This document shows positions 23,358 through 31,965 of a DNA stretch of 32,341 nt, piece after piece. The first letter of the stretch is position 1; each line of letters opens with the position of its first letter. Source of the stretch: Phycisphaerales bacterium (GTDB lineage Bacteria > Planctomycetota > Phycisphaerae > Sedimentisphaerales > Anaerobacaceae). The translations under genes and the position numbers were made by a program. The DNA lies in assembly GCA_020346325.1 (NCBI GenBank), contig CP070782.1, positions 5,119,108 through 5,151,448 of the forward strand, in the 5' to 3' direction. Below the pieces are notes generated by a model. That model had not been told where the DNA came from, did not search any database, and saw only the letters and a list, made by a program, of their open reading frames with translations.

Positions 23358-25769
23358 GTGAAACGGTATGTGCTCTGCCTCATCGCCCCCGCGATCCTGC
23401 TCGTGCCTGTTACCCGCCTGTTTGGAGGGGATCTGGAGGGTTTCGTCCGCATCCAGGGCGCTGAATTTCGCAAGGGCACCGGTGCCCGACAGAACGGCGG
23501 GCGCGTCCGGGTCGAGAACTTCGAGATCCTGGACCATCCTGTCACCAATGCCGAATACGGGGCGTTCGTCGACGCGACAGGACATCCGGCTCCATTGCAT
23601 TGGGTCGAGGGACGCATCCCGGAGGGCAAGGCGAACTACCCCGTGATCTTCGTCAATCGCACGGATGTGCTCGCGTATCTGCGCTGGCTGACGGAAAAGG
23701 ACGGGCGGATCTATCGGCTGCCGACCACGGTGGAATTCGAATGTGCGGCCCGCGGCGGGCTGACGGGCAAGACGTATCCCTGGGGCGATGAAGACCCGGC
23801 GGGGCGGGCCAACTACGATGACCGAGGTGATCGGCGGTTCGATCGATGGCAGGAGTGCCTCAAGCCCGCCCGCTGGGGTTCGGCCAATGGCTACGGTCTT
23901 TACGGCATGGCGGGCAACGTCTGGCAGATGACCGTAAACCATCACGATCCGGCCACCGCGCGCTACAAGTACCGTATCGATGACGCGGCGGAGATCGAGA
24001 ACAGCGTGATGGGCGGCTCGTGGGCGCGGACGGTCAGTTACTTGAAGTGTGGCTATCGCCTGAGCGTTTCGGCGGGCATTCGCTACCCGGACCTGGGCTT
24101 TCGTCCGGTGCGGGAGCCGGAAGGGGCCGACTGGCACGTCCAGCCACGTAAGCTCTGCGGCGTCTCGCTCGGCGAGGGCAGAGTCCTACTGAGTTGGGCT
24201 CTGCTGAAGGCTGACACTGAAGCAACAGCGTTTCATGTTTATCGATCCGAGGCGAGAAATCACGCGGGCTTCCGCCTCAGCTCGGAGCCGGTCGCGGCCT
24301 CGACGACCTTCGTCGATTCCGGTCTGAGCCAGGGCAAGCGTTACCAGTACTATGTCCGGCCGGCAGATGCGCAGGGCCAAGAAGGCCGGCGCTCGGAATG
24401 GGTCGGCATAACGGTAGCCGCCCGGGCAGATGCTCAGGTGGTGTCCTTCGTGCCCCTGTGCCGCCGGGGCTCGCTGGTGCCGATCTTCGGGGACCTGAAC
24501 GGCGACGGGACGCTGGACTGCGTTGTTCGGCTGGACAACGGCAATCGGGAGATGTCCCAAGACCCGGGGATGCCCGTGCAGCTCGAAGCGTTCACGTCGT
24601 ACGGTCGCTCGCTCTGGCGCAAAGACATTTGTTACCACGACCACTGCTTCGGCAGCGCAAACAACGTGCCCTTCAATGTTTGGGATATGGATGGCGACGG
24701 TCGCGCCGAGATCGTCACGAGGCTCCAGGTGGGGGACGTGGTCTACGTGGCTATTCTCGACGGGATGACGGGGCGGGTCCTGCACCAGGCCAAGTGGCCC
24801 GATATGGTGTCGGACTTCGCCAAGTCCTCGACGCGCATTCATCTGTCGATTGCCTACCTCGATGGCGTGCACCCGGCCGTGGTGACGCAGACGGGGCTCT
24901 ACGAGAACGAAGTGTTCGCAGCCTACGATGCGACGTTGAAACCGCTGTGGCGCTTCGACAGCTTCGCTGAGACCAACGGCAGCGGCGGCCACAAGATCGA
25001 GGTGGCGGACGTCGACGGTGACGGCAGGCAAGAGGTTTTCGACGGTACGACGTGCCTGAACCACGACGGGACGCTGCGCTGGTCCATCTATCGCCAGCAT
25101 CCGGATATCGTCTCGATTCACGACTACCTGCCCGACCGGCCGGGACTGGAGGTCTTCTACATCGTCGAGTCGAGCGTGCACGCCGGCGTGTACATGGTCG
25201 ATGCCAATTCGGGCCAGGTGATCTGGACGGTCAACCGCGAGGACGATCCGCGCTGGACGCATGGGCACAGCGGATGGACAGCCGATATCTGGGCCGGCTC
25301 TCCGGGCATCGAGTGCGTATCCAATCGAGCCGGGCATAACGACCGCAATCTCATTCTGTTCAGTGCCGACGGTCAAGTGCTGCTGGAGCCTTTCCCGTAT
25401 GGCTATACGCCGCTGGAATGGGATGGCGACAGCACGCGCGAACTGTGGGATTCAGCGCGCCGGTCGATCGGCGATTTCGATGGCCGGCAGGTCGCGCCGG
25501 CGGCCGGATCGGGACCACTCTTGCCCGACCGGGGCGGGGTCCTCATGGTGGCGGATCTCTATGGCGATTTTCGCGACGAACTCGTCCTTTCCACGACGAA
25601 CGCCGAAGGGATGAAGTCCATCACGGTTATTACCGCCCATCAACCCTCCGAATACAGATACGTAACAGCGACCGAGGGTCTCGACTACCGCCTGTGGCTG
25701 GGACGCAACATGGGGGGCGGCTATCGATCCATTTACGATTGGCCGCTGACGCCCGTGCGGACGAAGTGA
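23358..25769 (+). CDS. secreted SUMF1-domain / FnIII / rhamnogalacturonan lyase (PL11)-like fusion
   Basis: An 803-residue exported protein of three parts. After the signal peptide, residues about 27-252 form a SUMF1/formylglycine-generating-enzyme-like domain (PVTNAEYGAFVDATGHP, YRLPTTVEFECAARGG, YGLYGMAGNVWQM, MGGSW, LKCGYRLS, LGFRPVR) with a single Cys, C231, at the active-site region. Residues about 265-352 are a beta-sandwich (VLLSWALLKADTEATAFHVYRS). Residues about 368-803 match the PL11 propeller pattern (FGDLNGDGTLDCVVRLDNG, VWDMDGDGRAEIVTRL, GGHKIEVADVDGDGRQEVFDG, DRPGLEVFYI). PL11 enzymes cleave rhamnogalacturonan. GTG 23358 follows GGGAGG, which decides the start over the ATG at 23343. 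The end overlaps ptsP by 37 bp. Activity of either domain is not proven. Confidence 0.83.
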   Translation: MKRYVLCLIAPAILLVPVTRLFGGDLEGFVRIQGAEFRKGTGARQNGGRVRVENFEILDHPVTNAEYGAFVDATGHPAPLHWVEGRIPEGKANYPVIFVNRTDVLAYLRWLTEKDGRIYRLPTTVEFECAARGGLTGKTYPWGDEDPAGRANYDDRGDRRFDRWQECLKPARWGSANGYGLYGMAGNVWQMTVNHHDPATARYKYRIDDAAEIENSVMGGSWARTVSYLKCGYRLSVSAGIRYPDLGFRPVREPEGADWHVQPRKLCGVSLGEGRVLLSWALLKADTEATAFHVYRSEARNHAGFRLSSEPVAASTTFVDSGLSQGKRYQYYVRPADAQGQEGRRSEWVGITVAARADAQVVSFVPLCRRGSLVPIFGDLNGDGTLDCVVRLDNGNREMSQDPGMPVQLEAFTSYGRSLWRKDICYHDHCFGSANNVPFNVWDMDGDGRAEIVTRLQVGDVVYVAILDGMTGRVLHQAKWPDMVSDFAKSSTRIHLSIAYLDGVHPAVVTQTGLYENEVFAAYDATLKPLWRFDSFAETNGSGGHKIEVADVDGDGRQEVFDGTTCLNHDGTLRWSIYRQHPDIVSIHDYLPDRPGLEVFYIVESSVHAGVYMVDANSGQVIWTVNREDDPRWTHGHSGWTADIWAGSPGIECVSNRAGHNDRNLILFSADGQVLLEPFPYGYTPLEWDGDSTRELWDSARRSIGDFDGRQVAPAAGSGPLLPDRGGVLMVADLYGDFRDELVLSTTNAEGMKSITVITAHQPSEYRYVTATEGLDYRLWLGRNMGGGYRSIYDWPLTPVRTK

Positions 25770-28036
25770 TTTTGTACCGATTCGACCTGGACCGTTTGCG
25801 CTTCGAGCAGGGCCGCGACGTCACGAACCCGGCTTTGGGCCAACATGGATTGAGCCAGGGCTTCCGCGTCACTGATGGACGTGGCGGCAATCGTCTGCTG
25901 CGTGCGCAACAGGTAGGCAGGGTCCACGCTCAGCGCGCGAACGCCGATGCCGAGGAGGAAGGGGATGTATTTCTGCTCGCGGGCCATGTCGCCGCAAACG
26001 GAGATTTCGCGCCCATTCTGCACGGCCGAGCGCACGACGGTATGCAAGGCGCGGAGGATCGACGGGTGGTGCGGCAGGTAGAGATCGGCCACGCTTTCGT
26101 TGGTCCTGTCCACGCCCAGCGTGAACTGGATAAAGTCATTGGTCCCGATCGAGAAGAAATCGGCTTCCTGCGCGAAATCGTCGATCAGGTTCACCACCGA
26201 CGGCAGCTCGACCATCATGCCCAGTTTGGGATGGTTGTTGTGTTCGATCCCGCCTCCGGCCAGGGCGTCGATGGACTCCTCAACCACCTCTTTGGCCTGA
26301 CAGAATTCGTCGACCGAGGAGATCATGGGGAACATGATGCGCAGGTCGGCATCCGCTCCGGCGCGGAGGATGGCCCGGACCTGTTCGGCGAAAATGGCCC
26401 GGTTCTGGAGCGAGAAACGGATCGAGCGCATCCCCATGGCGGGGTTCTGTTCCTGGATGTCGTGGTAGTAAGACAGGATCTTGTCGCCGCCGGCGTCGAG
26501 GGTGCGCAGGGTGACGGGCTTGCCCTTCATGGAATCGACCAGCTTGCTGTAGATGACGTACTGCTCGGCCTCGGAGGGGAACATCGTGCGGACAATGAAC
26601 GGAAACTCCGTGCGGTAGAGGCCCACGCCGTCGCAATTCAATGCGCAGGCCAGTTTCAGGTCGGTCAGCAGATTGATGTTGGCCAGTAGCCGCACGGTGG
26701 TGCCGTCCGGGGTCACCGTCTGCGGCTTCATGAGTTTCTTCTGCTCGTCCAGGGTCAGTCGCGTGGCCTGCTGGGAGTGGAACTTCTCCAGGATCTCGTC
26801 GCCCGGATCGATGAAGATGTTGCCGATCTCGGCGTCGAGAAGAATAGGCGTCCCATCCATCAAATCGAGCAGCTCGAACGTGTCGCTGATGATCATGGGC
26901 ATGCCCAGCGACCGCGCCAGGATCGAGATGTGGGAGGTGACACCGCCGCCGACCAGGACGATCGCGCTGGCGTCTTCGGAAGAGAGCTTGAGCAGGTCAG
27001 AGGGATAAAGGGTCCGCGTCACGACAACATGGTTGCGGTGGATCTCAATCTCTTCGCTGTGACTGATGAGGTTGTTCACCAGGCGAATGGCCAAGTCCTC
27101 GATGTCGTTGACCTTCTCGCGCATGTAGCTGTTGTCGCTGGCGAGAAAGCCCTGAATGTATTCCCCGGCCACCTCCACGATCGCAGCCGGCGGATTGGCG
27201 CCGCCTTCGATGCGGCCGACGATCTTGTCGATGAATGCCTTGTCTTTCAGAATCATCAGATGGGCGGCGAAGATCAGCGAGGCCGCGTCTGACAACTTGT
27301 GTTCGACGCGTTCCTGGAGCGATTCGAGTTGGGCGGCCGTGTTCGCTGCGGCCTTGTGGAAATCCGCCAGCGTACACCCGGTGTCGAAATCGCGTTGCAG
27401 CAGGGACGACAGGCTCCGGTGTTTGTCAATGACCATCGCCGGGGCGTAAGCATATCCTTCGGACGCGATCTTTCCCTTGACGAATTTCAGTTCGGTCGGG
27501 GGGGGTGGAGTGGCCTCCTGGTGCGGCTCGTGCATACCGAGCAGAAACTGGGCATTCTCCAGAATGTTGGCGAGTTGAGAGGCCGCGGTTTCCAGGGCCG
27601 TGATGTCGGCGGCCGTGAAGGCCGCGGCGCTGTCGCGCTGAAGAACGAGCACGCCCATCTTCGAGATGCCGCGGGCGATCGGCAGAGCCAGGAATGCTTT
27701 GTAACGTTCCTCGAAGATTCCGGGAAAGAACTTGTAATTGCGGTTTCGGCTCGCATCCACCTCGCGAATAGTCTGCATTTCCTGAAGGGCCAGGCCCGTC
27801 AGCCCCTGGCCCAGGCGCAGGCGGACTTTCCCGACCGATTCCGGGTTCAGACCGCGCGACGCGCGGAGGGTCAATACGTGCTCCTCCGAGTTGTAGAGAT
27901 AGATCGAACAGACAGCCGATTGCGTGCGCTCCGCGACCAACTCCACGGCCTTATCGAGCAGGGTTTCGATACTGGCACTCTCTCGGAAGAGGTGGTTCAG
28001 TTCATTGATATCACAAAGTAATCGCTCACTGTCCAT
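25733..28036 (-). CDS. ptsP: GAF-domain phosphoenolpyruvate-protein phosphotransferase (PtsP / enzyme I-Ntr type)
   Basis: A 767-residue cytosolic enzyme that transfers phosphate from phosphoenolpyruvate to a downstream phosphocarrier. Residues about 15-165 form a GAF sensory domain, joined by a Pro-rich linker (EATPPPP) to enzyme I. The phosphorylated His is H369 in GGGVTSHISILARSLGMP. In the PEP-binding barrel, GVGLYRTEFPF (R475), ALRTLDAGGDK-like VTLRTLDAGGDK and FSIGTNDFIQFTLGVDR are present, and C681 in SVCGDMA is the catalytic Cys. This is the regulatory PtsP architecture, which links PEP or nitrogen status to regulation rather than sugar uptake. No HPr or EII gene lies in the window. 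ATG 28036 is preceded by GAGG. It overlaps the convergent fusion gene by 37 bp. Confidence 0.93.
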   Translation of the reverse strand: MDSERLLCDINELNHLFRESASIETLLDKAVELVAERTQSAVCSIYLYNSEEHVLTLRASRGLNPESVGKVRLRLGQGLTGLALQEMQTIREVDASRNRNYKFFPGIFEERYKAFLALPIARGISKMGVLVLQRDSAAAFTAADITALETAASQLANILENAQFLLGMHEPHQEATPPPPTELKFVKGKIASEGYAYAPAMVIDKHRSLSSLLQRDFDTGCTLADFHKAAANTAAQLESLQERVEHKLSDAASLIFAAHLMILKDKAFIDKIVGRIEGGANPPAAIVEVAGEYIQGFLASDNSYMREKVNDIEDLAIRLVNNLISHSEEIEIHRNHVVVTRTLYPSDLLKLSSEDASAIVLVGGGVTSHISILARSLGMPMIISDTFELLDLMDGTPILLDAEIGNIFIDPGDEILEKFHSQQATRLTLDEQKKLMKPQTVTPDGTTVRLLANINLLTDLKLACALNCDGVGLYRTEFPFIVRTMFPSEAEQYVIYSKLVDSMKGKPVTLRTLDAGGDKILSYYHDIQEQNPAMGMRSIRFSLQNRAIFAEQVRAILRAGADADLRIMFPMISSVDEFCQAKEVVEESIDALAGGGIEHNNHPKLGMMVELPSVVNLIDDFAQEADFFSIGTNDFIQFTLGVDRTNESVADLYLPHHPSILRALHTVVRSAVQNGREISVCGDMAREQKYIPFLLGIGVRALSVDPAYLLRTQQTIAATSISDAEALAQSMLAQSRVRDVAALLEAQTVQVESVQNHFVRTGVSGQS

Positions 28037-28187
28037 GCATTGGCCTCGGTTTGGCGCGCCGTCTCTGGCCGCCTCGGCCCAGGTGCCCTGTTGACACGCC
28101 GCTTTCGTCCGTGTCGCGTTCCTAATGTACTCCTCGGTCGATCGAAGGGTTCACCGGCGCCGTTCCGGCAGCGGTCGCGGACCCGCC

Positions 28188-28216
28188 CTTATAGCGTGTG
28201 CCCCTCGGATCATCAA
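28188..28216 (-). promoter_or_regulatory. candidate sigma70 promoter of ptsP
   Basis: On the minus strand TTGATG (28216-28211) is followed after 17 nt by TATAAG (28193-28188). Transcription would begin near 28181 and give a leader of about 145 nt. One arm of a perfect inverted repeat overlaps the -35. Confidence 0.5.
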
Positions 28217-28269
28217 TCCGCACCTGCTGTCGCAATTTCGGTGCCATCCAGCCTTCTGTGGTGCGGATT
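28215..28269. repeat. perfect 10-bp inverted repeat at the ptsP promoter
   Basis: AATCCGCACC (28215-28224) and GGTGCGGATT (28260-28269) are exact inverted copies with 35 bp between them, in a 356-bp gap between ptsP and the next gene where no gene is supported. The first arm touches the candidate -35 of ptsP. It could be a pair of regulator sites or a stem-loop of the upstream transcript; there is no T-run on either strand. Confidence 0.4.
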
Positions 28270-28392
28270 TCTGCTAAATCTCTTTCTGGTCGACGGATAT
28301 GGGGTTTCCGGTAGCGATGCGAAGCGCTGTCGAAGCGACAAAAATGTAACCTGGCCGGGCTCGGTTCGACGGAATTGTATGGCTGGACCGAG

Positions 28393-29763
28393 CTACCGCT
28401 CGACGATGAACGGGATATCGTAGTTCGACTCCGGCTGCGAACCTCTTTTCCGCGGCGGCCGTTCCCTACCCCCATCGTCCGACAGGTCCTCGCCGATGCT
28501 GTAGACGGCGAAACCGGCGGCGAGCTTCCGGTAGCGCAGCGGCTGGCCATCGTACGGATCCGTCGGGGCCGTTTCCAGATACGCCGGGACCAGTTCATTC
28601 CATTGGTCCGGCAGTCGCCCGTGGGCGACGCGATAACGCTCGACCGCCACGGCCACATGAGCCACGCGCAGCCGTGTGAGGTTTGCCAGATCGATCTCGA
28701 CGAAACGGCCGAGGGCAGGAAGGAAATAGGCCAGCGCCTTGTGCGTGTTCCGCATTTGGCTGGCTTGGGTGTCGATCTCATCAGCGACCCGCTCGCGTTC
28801 GTGCGCCGGCAAGCGCATGGCGGCAATCTGACGCTCGGTCAGGTCGATGTAATTGGTCAGATATCGGTCGACCTGCCCCAGCGCCCCGGCGACTCGAATC
28901 TGGAGCAAAGATGGTTGTTCACGGTTGCCGAGAACAGAGGGCAAGCCCAGAGCGCCCGGCTGACGCAGCATCTGAATCGCCATACAACGCTCACCGGCCA
29001 AGCCACGAATAGTGGCGTTCGGATCGTAAGCCGTCGACAAGATCGCGCCGAGACGGTCCAGATCGTCCAGGGCCAGAGCGGTACGATTGATCACACGCTC
29101 CGTCGCCGACAGGGCTACAGATTGGCACGCCCAGCGCACGAGTTGCGAAATCATCACAGGTTCCTGCGTCAGCGAATCGGCGACGTGAAAGGTGCCGGCC
29201 AGGGCATCGATCGCGGCGGCTGCCCGGCCCTGTTCGGCTTCCAGGAAGGCCTTGAAGCAGAGCAGGTAGACGACTTTGCGCAAATCGCTGATGTGCGGCA
29301 GGAGGCTCGCGTGGCCCTGCGACAGATCGACCGGATAACGACTCGACGGCAAAGCGGTGGCCTGATCGAGCAATTCGAGGACCTTCTCGTTGTCGTCGAG
29401 CACCTGACCGATCAGGGCCTGCATCTCCTTGTCCCAAGGCTGTGTGCGCGGCGGCAGTTTCCCCCGGTGGAACAGAGGCAGGTTCTCTGCCTCCAACGCG
29501 TCTGGAATTCTAAGGTAGGAGATGGCGGTCACGATGTACTCGGCGGCGTTCTCACCATACGGCGGCATCTCGTACCACGCGTCCAGCTCGGTCAGGGTCA
29601 CGGGATAGCCGGCGGCGCGCATCGACTCGAACCGTCCGTTCAATTTCGCACGCCCCGCGAGACGGAAGATGACGAAGGCGGTGATGAGGGCCAGTGCCAC
29701 GATCGCTATGACATGCCAAAACCTGAATTTGCGCTTGGTGGTGGTCTGGGATCGTTCGTTCAT
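28393..29763 (-). CDS. membrane-anchored protein with a pseudopilin-like C-terminal segment
   Basis: A 456-residue protein, no family recognised. A basic start is followed by one membrane segment (about 16-37), leaving a large part outside the cytoplasm. The middle is mostly helical (LSQGHASLLPHISDLRKVVYLLCFKAFLEAEQ, AAAIDALAGTFHVADSL). The end, VERYRVAHGRLPDQWNELVPAYLETAPTDPYDGQPLRYRK, resembles the C-terminal part of type II secretion major pseudopilins (P-x-DPYG-like turn), but without the N-terminal pilin methylation motif. ATG 29763 was chosen because GGAGAG precedes it; an upstream TTG at 29787 is less likely. Third gene of the run that begins at 31748. Confidence 0.65.
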   Translation of the reverse strand: MNERSQTTTKRKFRFWHVIAIVALALITAFVIFRLAGRAKLNGRFESMRAAGYPVTLTELDAWYEMPPYGENAAEYIVTAISYLRIPDALEAENLPLFHRGKLPPRTQPWDKEMQALIGQVLDDNEKVLELLDQATALPSSRYPVDLSQGHASLLPHISDLRKVVYLLCFKAFLEAEQGRAAAAIDALAGTFHVADSLTQEPVMISQLVRWACQSVALSATERVINRTALALDDLDRLGAILSTAYDPNATIRGLAGERCMAIQMLRQPGALGLPSVLGNREQPSLLQIRVAGALGQVDRYLTNYIDLTERQIAAMRLPAHERERVADEIDTQASQMRNTHKALAYFLPALGRFVEIDLANLTRLRVAHVAVAVERYRVAHGRLPDQWNELVPAYLETAPTDPYDGQPLRYRKLAAGFAVYSIGEDLSDDGGRERPPRKRGSQPESNYDIPFIVER

Positions 29764-29808
29764 ACTCGCTCTCCGCTCTGACGACAACGACGAAGTTTCC
29801 GTGCCGCG

Positions 29809-30864
29809 TCAGTTTGCTGAGCCGCGGGGCAGGCGAAAGAGCCGGATCTCGTTCGATTCGTTCGGGCGGGCCACCTCCGCATAGACCCAGAGTTCGTCAT
29901 CGACCCACAGCCAATGCGAATAGCGCCAGGTGTGGAAATGCTCGCTCGGGGTCGTACTGGCGACCAGCGGCGCCTCCGGCGTCAGGTCGGTAACGTGGTG
30001 CAGATCAAAGGTGTAGCCCACGCCGGTGGCGATATTATAAACCGGATCGTACCAGCCACAGTTAGAGCCTTCATAGAAGAACAAGAAGCCGACGCCCACC
30101 GGCAGGACGCTTGCCGGTCGGACGTAGAAATCGTGCCAGCCGGTCAGGTCCATGATCGATTGATACGGGCTGCCCACCGGTTCCCAACGCTCGCCGTCGG
30201 CGCTGCGAAAGTGATAGATGCGTTCGGTGCGGCGCATCGTGCCGATCACGTAGCAGTGATACACCCCCTCGGCGTGGATGACGAAAGGGTCCTTGTAACC
30301 ACTGACGATGACGTCGCGATCGTATGATCTGGGCAACGGCGCGATGACGACCTGCGCCGAGGTGGGATCGAAGCGGGTGGGATCGTCCGCATCGTCGAAC
30401 TTGATGATCGACCACGGCCCGCTCCGCCAGGGGCCGCACGCGTAGAGCTTGAAGCGGCCGGTCTTCGGGTCGATCAGCAGGGCAGGGCGTTCGAAGCCCG
30501 GGATCGGCACCGCCTCTCTGGGGATGCTGTGGGCCTTCTCATAGTGAATGCCGTCGCGGCTGCGCAGCAGGCGAATTTCATAGCCGCGCAGGCCGCGCGG
30601 CGCGTTGGCCGTACGCATCCGACAGGCCAGCCAGAAGGTACCGTTCTTGTCGCGCACGACCGAGGGGGCTCCGGCCCACCATTCGGGCTCGTTCCTGTCC
30701 GGCTCGAGAATGACGTCGTATTGGCGAAACGCAGCCGGGACGTCGTTCAGCAATGTCTCCAGTGTGGACACGACACGTTCGTCGGTCGCACCGAGGCCGA
30801 GAGTCGCCGGCAGGGAACTGAAACAGACAACCACAATCAGGGGATATCTCAGATACGCTTTCAT
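29809..30864 (-). CDS. secreted GH43-like five-bladed beta-propeller protein
   Basis: A 351-residue exported protein. The signal peptide is residues 1-26 (MKAYLRYPLIVVVCFSSLPA). The body repeats strands of the type seen in GH43/GH32/GH130-related five-bladed propellers: AGAPSVVRDKNGTFWLACR, LLRSRDGIHYEKAHSI, DPKTGRFKLYACG, GYKDPFVIHAEGVYHCYVIG, FRSADGERWEPVG and YEGSNCGWYDPVY. Acidic residues in PEWWAGAPSVV and GYKDPFVI sit where catalytic acids occur in relatives, but activity is unproven. ATG 30864 follows GAGAGGGG; a longer start at 30891 would overlap the esterase stop in ATGA but lacks a good ribosome site. It lies 23 nt behind the esterase gene. Confidence 0.77.
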   Translation of the reverse strand: MKAYLRYPLIVVVCFSSLPATLGLGATDERVVSTLETLLNDVPAAFRQYDVILEPDRNEPEWWAGAPSVVRDKNGTFWLACRMRTANAPRGLRGYEIRLLRSRDGIHYEKAHSIPREAVPIPGFERPALLIDPKTGRFKLYACGPWRSGPWSIIKFDDADDPTRFDPTSAQVVIAPLPRSYDRDVIVSGYKDPFVIHAEGVYHCYVIGTMRRTERIYHFRSADGERWEPVGSPYQSIMDLTGWHDFYVRPASVLPVGVGFLFFYEGSNCGWYDPVYNIATGVGYTFDLHHVTDLTPEAPLVASTTPSEHFHTWRYSHWLWVDDELWVYAEVARPNESNEIRLFRLPRGSAN

Positions 30865-30887
30865 AGTGCCCCTCTCAGGTTTCGCTG

Positions 30888-31748
30888 TCATTGGAGAAAA
30901 CCGTGCCCGCCGAGGAATTCGTCCATCTGTGCCACGGTTTCATGGTAGGATCGGTTATCCTCGTCGCGGCCGTAATTGAAGAAGCCGTGCTTCTTGCCCT
31001 CGAACGGGATGAGTGTACACTCGTTACCTGCCTCGTGCATTTCTCGGCAGAAGCGCTCGACGTTCTCAAAAGGCACGGTGGTATCGGCAGTCCCGTGGAA
31101 GATCATCGTCGGAGGCAACTCCTCCCTGATATGATGAACGGGTGAAAGCTTGCGGGGATCGTCTTTGAAACGATTCGCACCGTAACCGAGCTTGGTGGTG
31201 TCGACGACCGGATTGAACAGGACCAGCGCGTTGGGCTTGGACGAGATCGTGATATCTTCACTGTCCTCGTCACAGGCGGCGATGGTGACCGTGCAGGCCG
31301 CGACGTGACCGCCGGCCGAGCCTCCCGCGGCGACAACGCGATCCGGATCGATGCCAAGTTCGGCCGCGTGTGCGCGGAGGTAACGAATCGCACTCTTGCC
31401 GTCGGCGACGCACTCGAAGGGTGTCGTGCCGTGTCGGTTCCGCACGCGGTACTCGGCCGAGACGGCGACCATTCCCAGTGCGGCTAGCTGTCGGCAGTGG
31501 GGAAAGAACTGCCTGGGGTTGCCGCCGACCCACCCGCCTCCGAAGAAGAACACGATGACGGGGCGGTCGGCACCTTCGCCACACTGATGCACGTGCAGTC
31601 GGAGATCACCCTGCGGCGTCCTCTTGTAGACGATCTCGCTGATCTGCACGTCGGCCGGATCGCATGTTGCGCTCGTCTGGCAGGCCGGCAGCAGGACGAG
31701 ACCAGTGATGATACCGAACCAGATCAACGCCTTGGCCGTTTTCGCCAT
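30888..31748 (-). CDS. lipoprotein alpha/beta hydrolase (BD-FAE/HSL-like esterase)
   Basis: A 286-residue membrane-anchored esterase. The N-terminus is a lipoprotein signal with lipobox LLPAC, so C23 is probably lipidated. The catalytic triad fits S144 in AAGGSAGGH, D222 in FHGTADTTVPFE and H254 in FEGKKHGFF, which is the order of carbohydrate-esterase-like hydrolases. The oxyanion motif reads FGGGW (69-73) where HGGGW is usual. Relatives remove acetyl or feruloyl groups from plant-type polysaccharides, which suits the neighbouring GH43-like propeller gene. ATG 31748 follows GAGGTG and begins the signal; the frame is open to 31817 but that part overlaps the promoter. First gene of a three-gene run. 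Confidence 0.85.
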   Translation of the reverse strand: MAKTAKALIWFGIITGLVLLPACQTSATCDPADVQISEIVYKRTPQGDLRLHVHQCGEGADRPVIVFFFGGGWVGGNPRQFFPHCRQLAALGMVAVSAEYRVRNRHGTTPFECVADGKSAIRYLRAHAAELGIDPDRVVAAGGSAGGHVAACTVTIAACDEDSEDITISSKPNALVLFNPVVDTTKLGYGANRFKDDPRKLSPVHHIREELPPTMIFHGTADTTVPFENVERFCREMHEAGNECTLIPFEGKKHGFFNYGRDEDNRSYHETVAQMDEFLGGHGFLQ

Positions 31749-31808
31749 CAGTGCACCTCGCGTCTTGCCCGGAAACCTGTTGTTCTGTACTGCAGGATGT
31801 TGTGGCGA

Positions 31809-31837
31809 TACTACCATGCCTTGTCATTCTCTTAAAG
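31809..31837 (-). promoter_or_regulatory. candidate promoter of the esterase operon
   Basis: On the minus strand TTTAAG (31837-31832) is followed after 17 nt by TAGTAT (31814-31809), about 60 nt before the chosen start. It is back-to-back with the tRNA promoter. Confidence 0.45.
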
Positions 31838-31874
31838 TCCCCCTTCATCGGATGATCGCGGCCGCGAAAAAGGG

Positions 31875-31903
31875 TTGACGAGCCCGTCGCCGGGCGGTAT
31901 GCT
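31875..31903 (+). promoter_or_regulatory. sigma70 promoter of the tRNA-Arg fragment
   Basis: TTGACG (31875-31880), a 17-nt spacer, then TATGCT (31898-31903), 18 nt before the first base of the tRNA sequence. The promoter appears intact although the gene behind it is not. Confidence 0.6.
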
Positions 31904-31921
31904 GCGTCCACTTCGGTCAGT

Positions 31922-31965
31922 GCGCCCGTAGCTCAATTGGATAGAGTCGCGGACTTCGAATCCAC
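31922..31965 (+). tRNA. truncated tRNA-Arg(UCG): 5' half only
   Basis: The sequence begins with acceptor arm GCGCCCG, then TA, a D-arm (GCTC with a GAGT partner), and an anticodon arm GCGGA-CTTCGAA-TCCAC whose loop carries anticodon TCG. Its stem has a C-A mismatch at 28-42. After this there is no variable region, no T-arm and no CGGGCGC partner for the acceptor stem; the sequence changes to unrelated A/T-richer DNA. It is therefore a tRNA remnant rather than a working gene, probably cut at the anticodon arm by integration of an element to the right. Confidence 0.7.

Noticed and set aside
25418..26689. 423-codon open frame on the plus strand
   Set aside because: It spans the end of the fusion gene and the opposite strand of ptsP, both strongly supported.
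28375..29781. 468-codon open frame on the plus strand
   Set aside because: It is antisense to the membrane-anchored protein gene, which has a membrane segment and a good ribosome binding site.
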